This document shows positions 5,795 to 12,694 of a stretch of 15,808 nt of DNA, one piece after another. The position numbers and the translations under genes were made by a program. This DNA comes from JBLFWJ01 sp047611425. Lineage in GTDB: Bacteria; Bacteroidota; Bacteroidia; UBA10329. The DNA lies in NCBI GenBank assembly GCA_047611425.1, contig JBLFWJ010000071.1, positions 1 through 15,808 on the forward strand, written 5' to 3'. The notes beneath the pieces were generated by a model that saw only the letters and a program-made list of their open reading frames with translations, searched no databases and was not told where the DNA came from. Numbering within the stretch: position 1 is the stretch's first letter; every line of letters begins with the position of its first letter.

Positions 5795-6398
5795 TCTGAA
5801 TCAAAAACCAAATAAGTCTGCCTGCAAAGGCAACTAATAGAACGCCAACACCTCGGTACAATTTAATCAGAACCGCAGGCTTCAACAGGTTTTTCACTCT
5901 GTCCGCAAAGACAACTTTCAATGAATCGGTGGTAAGAATACCAAGCAAGGATGCCCCAAGAAAACCGTACATCTCCTCCCCTGTTCCATACTCAGTTTGG
6001 GCATAACCAATAACTCCTATCCAAACCAAAAACACGAACGGGTTTACAAAATTGACCAAGAACCCTTTTGCGAAATGCTTTGAATAATCACCAGCCGAAA
6101 GCTTCACCATCTTATCGACATCAACATTTGGCTTGATAATATACTTCAAGCCAAGCCCAAGGAGAATCACTGTTCCACCAACAGCCAACCAAATCTGATT
6201 TTCTGGATTCTCAAAGAATTTAACGGCTCCAAATGCGCAAAGTCCCATGCAAACCACATCGGAAATAAAGATTCCCCAGGCAACGCTCATCCCAGCACCA
6301 AAGCCGTACTGTAGGGTACTCTTCAATAAAGTAAATAGAACCGGCCCGATGAATACCACCATTCCCAATCCTAAAATAAATCCTTTAAGAATGGCCAT
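5787..6398 (-). CDS. LysE/RhtB-family translocator
   Basis: This 203-residue polytopic inner-membrane protein of LysE-superfamily length has about six hydrophobic segments: residues ~5-27 (contains FIGPVLFTLL), 37-57, 66-86, 113-133 (NPFVFLVWIGVIGY), 146-163 and 178-200. The N-terminal GP-V-x-F motif and the central F-V-N-P-F-V-F-L-x-W segment are family hallmarks. LysE proteins export amino acids or related small molecules using the proton gradient; this substrate cannot be read from sequence. The gene ends 8 bp inside the response regulator on the opposite strand. An 87-bp gap separates it from the M28 peptidase gene upstream on the same strand, so co-transcription is possible. Confidence 0.88.
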   Translation of the reverse strand: MAILKGFILGLGMVVFIGPVLFTLLKSTLQYGFGAGMSVAWGIFISDVVCMGLCAFGAVKFFENPENQIWLAVGGTVILLGLGLKYIIKPNVDVDKMVKLSAGDYSKHFAKGFLVNFVNPFVFLVWIGVIGYAQTEYGTGEEMYGFLGASLLGILTTDSLKVVFADRVKNLLKPAVLIKLYRGVGVLLVAFAGRLIWFLIQTI

Positions 6399-6485
6399 GC
6401 TTAGGTTGGGAAACGGCTAGATTGGGGCATCGTTTGAGAAAAGCACATTCAAGTCAAACTGAGAATGACCTAAAATGTTCTACGC

Positions 6486-7658
6486 TTATTTTTTTAGGAT
6501 TCTTTGAGTCAACTGCTTGTCCGTTTTCTCATCCAAAAACGAAACGAAATAACCTCCGGAAGTTAGTTGACTAACATCTATCCGACCATTTTCTGGTGAA
6601 CCAGTTTCAACTATGCGCCCATTCACATCGGCAATCCTGTAAGTCCAAGTGCCTTCTGGTAATTCAAACGTGACAATCTTGTCCGCTGGGTCAGGATAAT
6701 GATTGATCCATTTAAACTCTCTTTCCTCCACAGAACTTGGTCCTAAATAAGGAATAGCCAAAGAAGATATGGTGCCTGCAGAAAGCAACGAAAGCTTTTC
6801 GTAATAAGCTGTATCGAAGTATTGAACCAGATCTGTTGTGGTGTGATAATGCGGATTGCCATCATTATCAAAATCTTCAATTATTAGAATTGCTCCAAAG
6901 CCATTGTTCCAAAATGAAGCGTGATCGCTGTAAGTTGCCCCTGGATTATTTACCGCTATATCTAACCCAATATCATAAGCAGTATTAACACTCACGGCTA
7001 TTTCTGATAAATCTTCAGAATTGGCGGTTGGTCTAGTGTGAATCCTCATCAATCCATCGCCATTACCATCCCAAGCCAATGCATCCATATTGATTACTCC
7101 CAAAATGCTATCTCCTGCCAGTGCTGCAGCTTCTGCGTATTCTCTACTTCCAACTAAGCCTTGTTCTTCTTCGTCCCAAAAGCCATATTCTATTGTAAAA
7201 ACGAATTCATATTGACTTAAAACCCGGGCCAATTCAATAAGAGTTGCTGTTCCGCTCCCGTCATCATCAGCTGCTGGAGCAATTGCAGTTGGCATGGCAT
7301 CGTAATGCGCACAAATCACATATTTCTGGTTAGGGTATTCAAGACCAGGTTGGGTTGCAACAATATTCTCTCCTGTCGTACTCCAACTCTGTACATCTGG
7401 CGTAAAGCCAAAAGATGCTAGCTTTTGCTCAATGTAATCTGCAGCAAACCCATTTCCGGGTTGTGACTTATGCCGAGAAGCAATTGTGACAGTGGTATCA
7501 GCAAGGTTCACTGGAAACTCGCCCGAAATTGCACTGGCATAATGAATCATCGAGTCAATATTGACCTCAGACAAAATCTGTTCGATGGTTGGATTCTGCG
7601 CTGAGCTTTGGAATCCTAATGAAAGTGCAACAAGCACAATAAAAATGGAACGCTTCAT
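6486..7658 (-). CDS. Secreted M28-family zinc metallopeptidase with T9SS sorting domain
   Basis: I choose the ATG at 7656-7658 (MKRSIFIVLVALSLGFQSSAQ, a clean signal peptide) rather than an in-frame ATG nine codons upstream; the protein is then 390 residues. The M28 (aminopeptidase/Q-type carboxypeptidase) core has the whole di-zinc set: His118 (CAHYDA), Asp132 (ADDDGSG), catalytic and metal-bridging Glu163/Glu164 (WDEEEQGLVGS), Asp192 (NMDA), and His272 (HYHTTTD), plus the conserved SDH (244-246). Residues ~318-390 are a T9SS type A sorting domain (YPDPADKIVTF ... VNGRIVE ... SGGYFVSF ... TQRILKK). It should be an active extracellular exopeptidase. It is divergently transcribed from the hydrolase gene at 7816. 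Confidence 0.92.
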   Translation of the reverse strand: MKRSIFIVLVALSLGFQSSAQNPTIEQILSEVNIDSMIHYASAISGEFPVNLADTTVTIASRHKSQPGNGFAADYIEQKLASFGFTPDVQSWSTTGENIVATQPGLEYPNQKYVICAHYDAMPTAIAPAADDDGSGTATLIELARVLSQYEFVFTIEYGFWDEEEQGLVGSREYAEAAALAGDSILGVINMDALAWDGNGDGLMRIHTRPTANSEDLSEIAVSVNTAYDIGLDIAVNNPGATYSDHASFWNNGFGAILIIEDFDNDGNPHYHTTTDLVQYFDTAYYEKLSLLSAGTISSLAIPYLGPSSVEEREFKWINHYPDPADKIVTFELPEGTWTYRIADVNGRIVETGSPENGRIDVSQLTSGGYFVSFLDEKTDKQLTQRILKK

Positions 7659-7815
7659 GTTAGTGGTCTTGGTCGCAATATACATGTATCAATAGACGTA
7701 ATCTGAAACACCAAGACGATCAATGAGAAAGAAAGGATGCCAACTAAATTTAAAGAGGTTTAATATCTGTCTGCCACTGGGCAACAAGCCTGAAAGCGAT
7801 GGTTATTTTCGCGGA
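7659..7815. promoter_or_regulatory. Divergent intergenic region with an 8-bp inverted repeat
   Basis: This 157-bp region must hold the start signals for the M28 peptidase (minus) and the hydrolase (plus). GTCTTGGT at 7666-7673 and its exact complement ACCAAGAC at 7710-7717 are 44 bp apart start to start, about four helical turns. A 10-bp palindrome ATACATGTAT lies between them at 7680-7689. No confident -33/-7 pair was found. Confidence 0.35.
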
Positions 7816-8556
7816 ATGAAAATGAGCACACGATTCCTACTTCTCGTTTTTACGATTTTCTTGGCCACAGAATCGTATGCACAACGAAGAGTAATCTTTC
7901 CGTCAAAGGATGGATTAACCATGTACGCTGACCTCTACGAGACCGACAAAAGTCATCCATATATCGTTCTTCTGCACATGGCCCGCTCAAGCCGAGGAGA
8001 ATACCGTGAGATTGCGAAGCGGTTAAACAAACTTGATCTTAATTGCATGGCAGTAGATCTACGAAGCGGCAGGGAAAGAAACTACGTTCCGAATGAGACG
8101 AACGCTTTGGCTACCAAACTTGGTTTGAATACTCGATTTCTAGATTCTGAGCCGGACATCATGACCGCAATTGATAATGCTTATGCAATTGGTGGAAAAC
8201 CGATTATTCTTTTTGGAAGCTCGTATACTGCTTCACTTGCGCTTAAATATGCCAAGGAAAACAGCAAGATTAAAGCCGTGGTAGCATTCAGTCCTGGAGA
8301 GTATTTTGGAAAGGATCTTAATGTGGAGGAAGCCGTAGCTGGCTTAAACAAGCCAACGTTCATTGCGTCTTCAGCTACAGAAAAAGAGGTGACAGAAGCA
8401 ATTGCTTCAGGTGTTTCCAAAAGCAAGCTAATCACCTACATTCCACCAATAGGAGGAAAACACGGTAGTGAATCCCTCAATCCAGATTGCGAAGAGAACC
8501 ACGTTTACTGGATTCAAATGATCAATTTTCTTCAAAACGTAAAGAAGGAGTATTGA
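7816..8556 (+). CDS. Exported alpha/beta hydrolase-like protein (dienelactone hydrolase-like)
   Basis: The frame is open from an ATG at 7723, but the ATG at 7816 (or 7822) places a signal peptide at the start (MKMSTRFLLLVFTIFLATESYAQ), giving 246 residues. The fold follows alpha/beta hydrolases: IFPSKDGLTMYADLY, the strand YIVLLHMA with a short helix, NCMAVDLRSGRE, then strand PIILFGSSYTASLALKYA as nucleophile elbow with Ser136, strand AVVAFSPGEYF, strand PTFIASS, and a late His216 (GGKHGSESL). The elbow is G-S-S-Y-T/A rather than G-x-S-x-G. The usual acid after the PTF strand is not a plain Asp, although Glu189 (SATEKEV) could serve. It is likely periplasmic. Substrate unknown. It lies 55 bp upstream of the six-gene exported operon and may or may not be part of it. 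Confidence 0.78.
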   Translation: MKMSTRFLLLVFTIFLATESYAQRRVIFPSKDGLTMYADLYETDKSHPYIVLLHMARSSRGEYREIAKRLNKLDLNCMAVDLRSGRERNYVPNETNALATKLGLNTRFLDSEPDIMTAIDNAYAIGGKPIILFGSSYTASLALKYAKENSKIKAVVAFSPGEYFGKDLNVEEAVAGLNKPTFIASSATEKEVTEAIASGVSKSKLITYIPPIGGKHGSESLNPDCEENHVYWIQMINFLQNVKKEY

Positions 8557-8611
8557 CATTCGGATTACAAAATTGATCCATCCTTTTCCTTAACTTTATC
8601 TCATCGCAAAG

Positions 8612-9523
8612 ATGAGAGCCGCCTTTCTCGGAATTCTTGTATTCACATTGACAATCGTTGGTTGCAAGAAAGACCCTGTCTATTTCGGGGACAACGATCC
8701 GCCCTACTATCAAGGCATTGCCGATGTATTAATTGAAAACTACGTTAACCGAGTTTTCATCGACCTAATTGGGCGAGAGCCATTAGATGGTGAAATGATA
8801 GCTGAAGTTAATGCTCTTAAAGCAGCCAATCTTTCTATGGAATCGAGGGAAGCATTGCTGACTCGGCTTCAAACAGACGAATCATTCATTGCTGGTGATG
8901 GTTCTTATAAACAGGCTTACTATCAACGAATTTATGATTTGAGCAAAGCACGATTTATGGAAGCCGCCTCAGATGTTGAAATCGACACGTATAAAGGGAT
9001 TCTTCAGAATAGAGTTAATGTTGATTCGGCAGCTGGCATTTGGGATGAAGTTGAATTTGGACGTGCAGAAATTGCAAAACTGGATGCGGTTCTTAATTCT
9101 AATGAAGATTACAGAAATGGTATCATCGAAATCAAGGATGTTTGCGGAGCAATGATTAATAATGAGGTTTACGATGACATCAACATGAACACATTCAATT
9201 TTGTTAATGCTTCGTTTGATAACATGTTCTTTCGTTTTCCCACTCAAGTTGAATTCTTCGCTGGGTTCAATATGATTGAAGACAATAGTCCTTCTTCAAT
9301 TTTTGGAGTAAGCGGGCAAAACAAGGATGATTACATCGGAATTCTGAATTCAAGCCGAGAATTTTACCAAGGAATGATAATCTGGGTATATCAACAAGCA
9401 TTGGCTAGGGAGCCTTCGGCCGAAGAAGTTGCCTTATTAATGGAAGATTTTTACGTGAATCATGATTTGCAAGACTTGCAAATCAAAGTGTTAAAAACCG
9501 ATGAGTATGCACAGTTTGACTAA
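8612..9523 (+). CDS. Lipoprotein with repeated R-E-P-x-x-x-E helical motifs (DUF1549-like), operon gene 1
   Basis: This 303-residue lipoprotein has a signal sequence with lipobox IVGC (Cys18). The mature part is almost entirely helical. A motif recurs: YVNRVFIDLIGREPLDGE (44-61), a degenerate SFDNMFFRFPTQVE (201-214) and IIWVYQQALAREPSAEE (256-272). The pattern F/Y-x(3)-hydrophobic-x-x-x-hydrophobic-G/A-R-E-P-x-x-x-E resembles the start of DUF1549 (and DUF4214-like) domains, where L-G-R-x-P-x-x-x-E is conserved. The following gene carries the same motif. Its 3' end overlaps that gene by 23 bp. TAACTTTA at 8591-8598 is one base off the Bacteroidota -7 consensus, but no -33 element is well placed. 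Biochemical role unknown. Confidence 0.8.
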   Translation: MRAAFLGILVFTLTIVGCKKDPVYFGDNDPPYYQGIADVLIENYVNRVFIDLIGREPLDGEMIAEVNALKAANLSMESREALLTRLQTDESFIAGDGSYKQAYYQRIYDLSKARFMEAASDVEIDTYKGILQNRVNVDSAAGIWDEVEFGRAEIAKLDAVLNSNEDYRNGIIEIKDVCGAMINNEVYDDINMNTFNFVNASFDNMFFRFPTQVEFFAGFNMIEDNSPSSIFGVSGQNKDDYIGILNSSREFYQGMIIWVYQQALAREPSAEEVALLMEDFYVNHDLQDLQIKVLKTDEYAQFD

Positions 9524-10007
9524 GCTCAAATACTTCGTTGGAGTACTGATGATAGCGGTTTTAATGCTTCCATCTTGCAAAGAGGAAGAGGCCAGTTATA
9601 GCCTTAATAATCAGCACATTAGACCAGCCAATGCTGAGAAGACGAAGTTAAAAACACCTGAGCAGTATGTCTCAATCTTGTACGCAAACTTGTTTCAAAC
9701 AGCATTATCATCCGACAACTTATTTGAAGTAAGTCAATGCATTCAATCAGTTGGGGATAAAGATCTTGTGCATGAAGTGATCATTAGCAATTACATGAAT
9801 GATGGAGGTGTGGAGCTACCATCTGATGCAGAAATGATGGCTGATGTTGAGCAATTTGTCATCGAGACTTATCACCGGTTCCTAGTTCGAGAACCTAGCG
9901 AGGCCGAATTGCAATATTTCAAAAATTACATAAACAGCAACCCAAATGTGAATTCCGAGATGGTCTATTTCGCATTTGCATTAAGTAATGAATACCAGTA
10001 CTACTAA
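9501..10007 (+). CDS. Small lipoprotein with R-E-P-x-x-x-E motif, operon gene 2
   Basis: This 168-residue lipoprotein has lipobox LPSC (Cys26). The residues after Cys are KEEE, which fits the Bacteroidota surface lipoprotein export signal (K followed by acidic residues), so it may be displayed outside. Its second half has FVIETYHRFLVREPSEAELQ (119-138), the same motif found at 44-61 and 256-272 of the preceding protein. An N-terminal stretch EQYVSILYANLFQTALSSD (54-72) looks like a decayed copy. It resembles half of its neighbour, suggesting duplication or splitting of one DUF1549-like ancestor. The start overlaps gene 1 by 23 bp; an ATG two codons later is an equal alternative. It ends 1 bp before the start of the DUF1501-like gene. 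Confidence 0.78.
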   Translation: MSMHSLTKLKYFVGVLMIAVLMLPSCKEEEASYSLNNQHIRPANAEKTKLKTPEQYVSILYANLFQTALSSDNLFEVSQCIQSVGDKDLVHEVIISNYMNDGGVELPSDAEMMADVEQFVIETYHRFLVREPSEAELQYFKNYINSNPNVNSEMVYFAFALSNEYQYY

Positions 10008-10008
10008 G

Positions 10009-11340
10009 ATGAATAGAAGAAAATTCATAAGAAACGTAGGGCTGGCAGGAGCTGCTGGCATTACAGCACCATACATTTTACCAAGCGGGCGACTTTACGC
10101 AGCATCTGGGGTACCTATGGCCTCTCATGCGGTTCTTGTAATGTTTGCCGGAGGCGTTAGAAATCAAGAAAGCGTGGAGCAGAATTATCTTGACCAAAGT
10201 CAAGGAGTAGCTTCAGAGGGAAATATCATGTACAACATGATGAATGGCACACCTCCGCCAATTAAAGTGGTGTACGGTACCGATGGCAGTTTACCTGGCG
10301 ACACTCCGATTCCACAGATTCTTTCTCAGACATTACAAAGTCAGGGTACGCTCTTTAAAGAGGTAGAAAGCTTTCATGCTGGCCACTATGGGGGTATGAA
10401 TTCATTGATTCAAGGCAATACGCTTTATTCCCAAGGGCTAAGGCAAAAACCGCTTAATCCAACCATTTTTGAATACGTGCGAAAGCATATGAACGCTCCT
10501 GCTTCTAAGGTTTGGTTTATGGGATCCACCATCGGGAATTCAACCCCGTTAATGAATTACAGCACACATCCAGATTATGGATCGGCTTATGGTGCCAACT
10601 TTTTAGCTCCTGATATAACATTTGGTTCTCAAGGAATGGAGCATCTGTCTGATGCGAAAGTTTATCATCCAGAAGAGGAGTTGGATCCTATTTATAAGAT
10701 GAAATATTTCCTTGACAACAATTTCGCAAATATTGGCGGAACCTTAGACTCTGTGCGGAATACCGAGGAGGAAAAGCAAGACATCAAGGAGTTCTTTAAT
10801 TATCTATATGATCAAGGCAACAACATTTCCAGTCCCCCTCTCAATGACTCACAAGATCTTGGAATGATCGGCTACGCCTGTGAGGTTTTGAAGTGGTTTA
10901 AGCCAACGTTGCTCGTACTCAATATGGATGACGTGGACGCTTGCCATGCCGATTACACTGGCTATCTCAAAGCGTTGCATCGGGCAGACCACGCAGTTGG
11001 CCACATCTGGGATTTCATTCAGACACAAGTGCCAGAAATGGCGGGCGATACCAGCATGCTCGTAACGCCAGAATGTGGAAGAAACATAGACAGCAACCCA
11101 ATTAGAGATAGCAACGATTGGTTTGCTTTTGATCATTCTGACGCCAATAGTAGACGAGTTTTCTCTCAATTTGTTGGGCCAGGTGTTCCATCTAACTTAG
11201 CGTTAGGTGGCCCAGGAAATTTTGTAGCAGAAACAACTGACTCAGCTTTAACCATTGCCGAAGTTTTAGGAATAAAAAGTGAAGTTGCGGCAGCTGGATT
11301 GGTTTCTGGAACATCAAGATCATTATTTGATAGAATATGA
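10009..11340 (+). CDS. Tat-exported DUF1501-like protein (alkaline phosphatase/sulfatase superfamily), operon gene 3
   Basis: The start at 10009 is preferred over an in-frame ATG seven codons earlier, because it gives a compact twin-arginine signal, MNRRKFIRNVGLAGAAGITA, and follows the previous stop by one base. The product has 443 residues. DUF1501-like features: an opening strand HAVLVMFAGGVRNQESVEQ (40-58), SFHAGHYGG (121-129), PTIFEYVRK (151-159), the putative metal site LNMDDVDACHADY (304-316), KALHRADHAVGHIWDF (321-336), TPECGRN (353-359) and FDHSD (374-378). The Asp/His pattern is that of the alkaline phosphatase/sulfatase superfamily, although the N-terminal GG-x-R-N-x-E-S differs from the usual DUF1501 GG-x-x-x-x-D opening. 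Expected to fold and load metal in the cytoplasm before Tat export. Substrate unknown. Its TGA overlaps the next ATG by 4 bp. Confidence 0.8.
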   Translation: MNRRKFIRNVGLAGAAGITAPYILPSGRLYAASGVPMASHAVLVMFAGGVRNQESVEQNYLDQSQGVASEGNIMYNMMNGTPPPIKVVYGTDGSLPGDTPIPQILSQTLQSQGTLFKEVESFHAGHYGGMNSLIQGNTLYSQGLRQKPLNPTIFEYVRKHMNAPASKVWFMGSTIGNSTPLMNYSTHPDYGSAYGANFLAPDITFGSQGMEHLSDAKVYHPEEELDPIYKMKYFLDNNFANIGGTLDSVRNTEEEKQDIKEFFNYLYDQGNNISSPPLNDSQDLGMIGYACEVLKWFKPTLLVLNMDDVDACHADYTGYLKALHRADHAVGHIWDFIQTQVPEMAGDTSMLVTPECGRNIDSNPIRDSNDWFAFDHSDANSRRVFSQFVGPGVPSNLALGGPGNFVAETTDSALTIAEVLGIKSEVAAAGLVSGTSRSLFDRI

Positions 11341-12275
11341 GGCAGATTGGCTACATATTATTAGCCGTTGTGCTAGGCTTCGGAGCTTGCAAAAAAACTG
11401 AAAACATAAACCCTTATGTTGGAGTTGGGGTTCCTCCACCATTTGGAGGTGATTCATTGGATATTGAAGATTGGAACATTGTAGCGCTTCAGAGGGATGT
11501 GTTTAAACCAACTTGTGCAAACTCTGGCTGTCATGATGGAACATTCGAACCTGATTTCAGAAACGTAGAAAGCACCTACAATACCTTGGTCAATCATCCA
11601 GTAATCAAGAATAATCCTGCGGAAACTTTTGAGGACAGAGTTGTACCAGGAAGCCTTTCTCAATCCATGTTGTGGTTAAGGTTGAATGAGGACATTGATG
11701 GACAATCGGGAATAATGCCACTAATCGTAGATCCGGATAATGACTGGCAAGAAACAAATTCAACGCATTTGAATAATATTAGAATGTGGATTGAAAATGG
11801 GGCACTAGACATGTTTGGTAACCCAGCTCCTTCCGGAGATCACCAGCCAGGGTTTCATGGAGTTTATGCAGAGGCTGACGGAATTCCATGCGACTTAGCA
11901 GGAAGAATAAGAGTACCTGTTGGTTCACAAAACGTGACAGTTTGGGTTTCCATTTCAGATAACGAAACAAGCCTCGATCAATTCAGCTACAATAAGGTTA
12001 GAATGGGGACAAACGTACTTTATAACTACGATACAGTCTCAACAGAAATGAATTTGAATTATGATCCAACCCCTATAACCAAACCCGGAATGTTCGGTGG
12101 TAATGTTGAATATTTCCATTCATTCACTTTCAGTACAGCTAGCTGGAATCCCGAATTGAGTCATTATTTCAGGGTGTATGTTAAGGATCCGCTTCAGGAA
12201 GAGAATACCGAGATGCCACAGGATGGAAGTGCCATTCACATTAAGAAATTCTTCTCATGGAAAATAGACTCCTAA
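11337..12275 (+). CDS. Lipoprotein with CX4CH cytochrome c-like domain, operon gene 4
   Basis: This 312-residue lipoprotein has lipobox GFGAC (Cys18). Residues ~48-160 have cytochrome c-like organisation: VFKPTCANSGCHDGTF with a C60-x4-C65-H66 motif, a downstream SGIMP (Met127, possible distal ligand), and a closing helix LNNIRMWIENGALD (145-158), the W-I-x-x-G-A ending of such domains. The four-residue spacing differs from the standard CXXCH and is similar to motifs in Planctomycete-type (PSC1) cytochromes that accompany DUF1549/DUF1553 proteins. Whether haem is bound is not certain. Residues ~165-312 are beta-rich, of no family I recognise. Coupled to gene 3 by ATGA and overlapping gene 5 by 19 bp. 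An electron-transfer or sensing role at the outer membrane is an inference. Confidence 0.82.
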   Translation: MRQIGYILLAVVLGFGACKKTENINPYVGVGVPPPFGGDSLDIEDWNIVALQRDVFKPTCANSGCHDGTFEPDFRNVESTYNTLVNHPVIKNNPAETFEDRVVPGSLSQSMLWLRLNEDIDGQSGIMPLIVDPDNDWQETNSTHLNNIRMWIENGALDMFGNPAPSGDHQPGFHGVYAEADGIPCDLAGRIRVPVGSQNVTVWVSISDNETSLDQFSYNKVRMGTNVLYNYDTVSTEMNLNYDPTPITKPGMFGGNVEYFHSFTFSTASWNPELSHYFRVYVKDPLQEENTEMPQDGSAIHIKKFFSWKIDS

Positions 12276-12694
12276 TTCTATTGTCCATAGCGATCCTTAT
12301 GGCTTCGTGCTCAAAGGACGAGCAAACTGATGCACCAGTAATTAATGACCTGGTGATTGGTCCTATGATTGTTGAGGAGTTTTCAGACACGGTAACCGTC
12401 AGTTTCATTTACGAGGATATCAATGGTGATATTGGCCAAGTAGACCCCAATGTCAATTCAATATATATACGGGATAGTCGATTGGCCACTGCAGATGAAT
12501 ATCACATTCCTCCCCAGACACCGGACTTACAACAGCTTGATATACAAGGTAGTATATCTCTTAGATTAAATAATCTATTCATACTCGGAAACGACTCTAC
12601 CGAGTCTGTTGTATTGACTGTAACGATGGTCGATCGCGCTGGAAACGTAAGCAACGAATTGGTAAGTGATAGCGTCTTGGTAATAAGGCCGTGA
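12257..12694 (+). CDS. Small beta-rich lipoprotein, operon gene 5
   Basis: This 145-residue lipoprotein has lipobox MASC (Cys18) followed by SKDEQTD, which contains a K-acidic-acidic pattern consistent with surface export. The mature part is a single predicted beta-sandwich: APVINDLVIGP, TVTVSFIYEDINGDIGQVD, NSIYIRDSR and a final VVLTVTMVDRAGNVSNELVSDSVLV. The EDINGDIG stretch followed by a strand and D-x-R recurs in many uncharacterised Bacteroidota lipoproteins. It resembles Ig-like extracellular domains; no catalytic residues are evident. It overlaps gene 4 by 19 bp and shares GTGA with gene 6, so it is tightly coupled to both. Function unknown; a partner or anchor for the giant gene-6 protein is a guess from order alone. 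Confidence 0.8.
   Translation: MENRLLILLSIAILMASCSKDEQTDAPVINDLVIGPMIVEEFSDTVTVSFIYEDINGDIGQVDPNVNSIYIRDSRLATADEYHIPPQTPDLQQLDIQGSISLRLNNLFILGNDSTESVVLTVTMVDRAGNVSNELVSDSVLVIRP

Noticed and set aside
8591..8598. Promoter -7 element TAACTTTA for the six-gene operon
   Set aside because: One mismatch to TAnnTTTG is easily met in AT-rich DNA and no TTTG lies at the right -33 distance; mentioned with gene 1 but not listed as a promoter.
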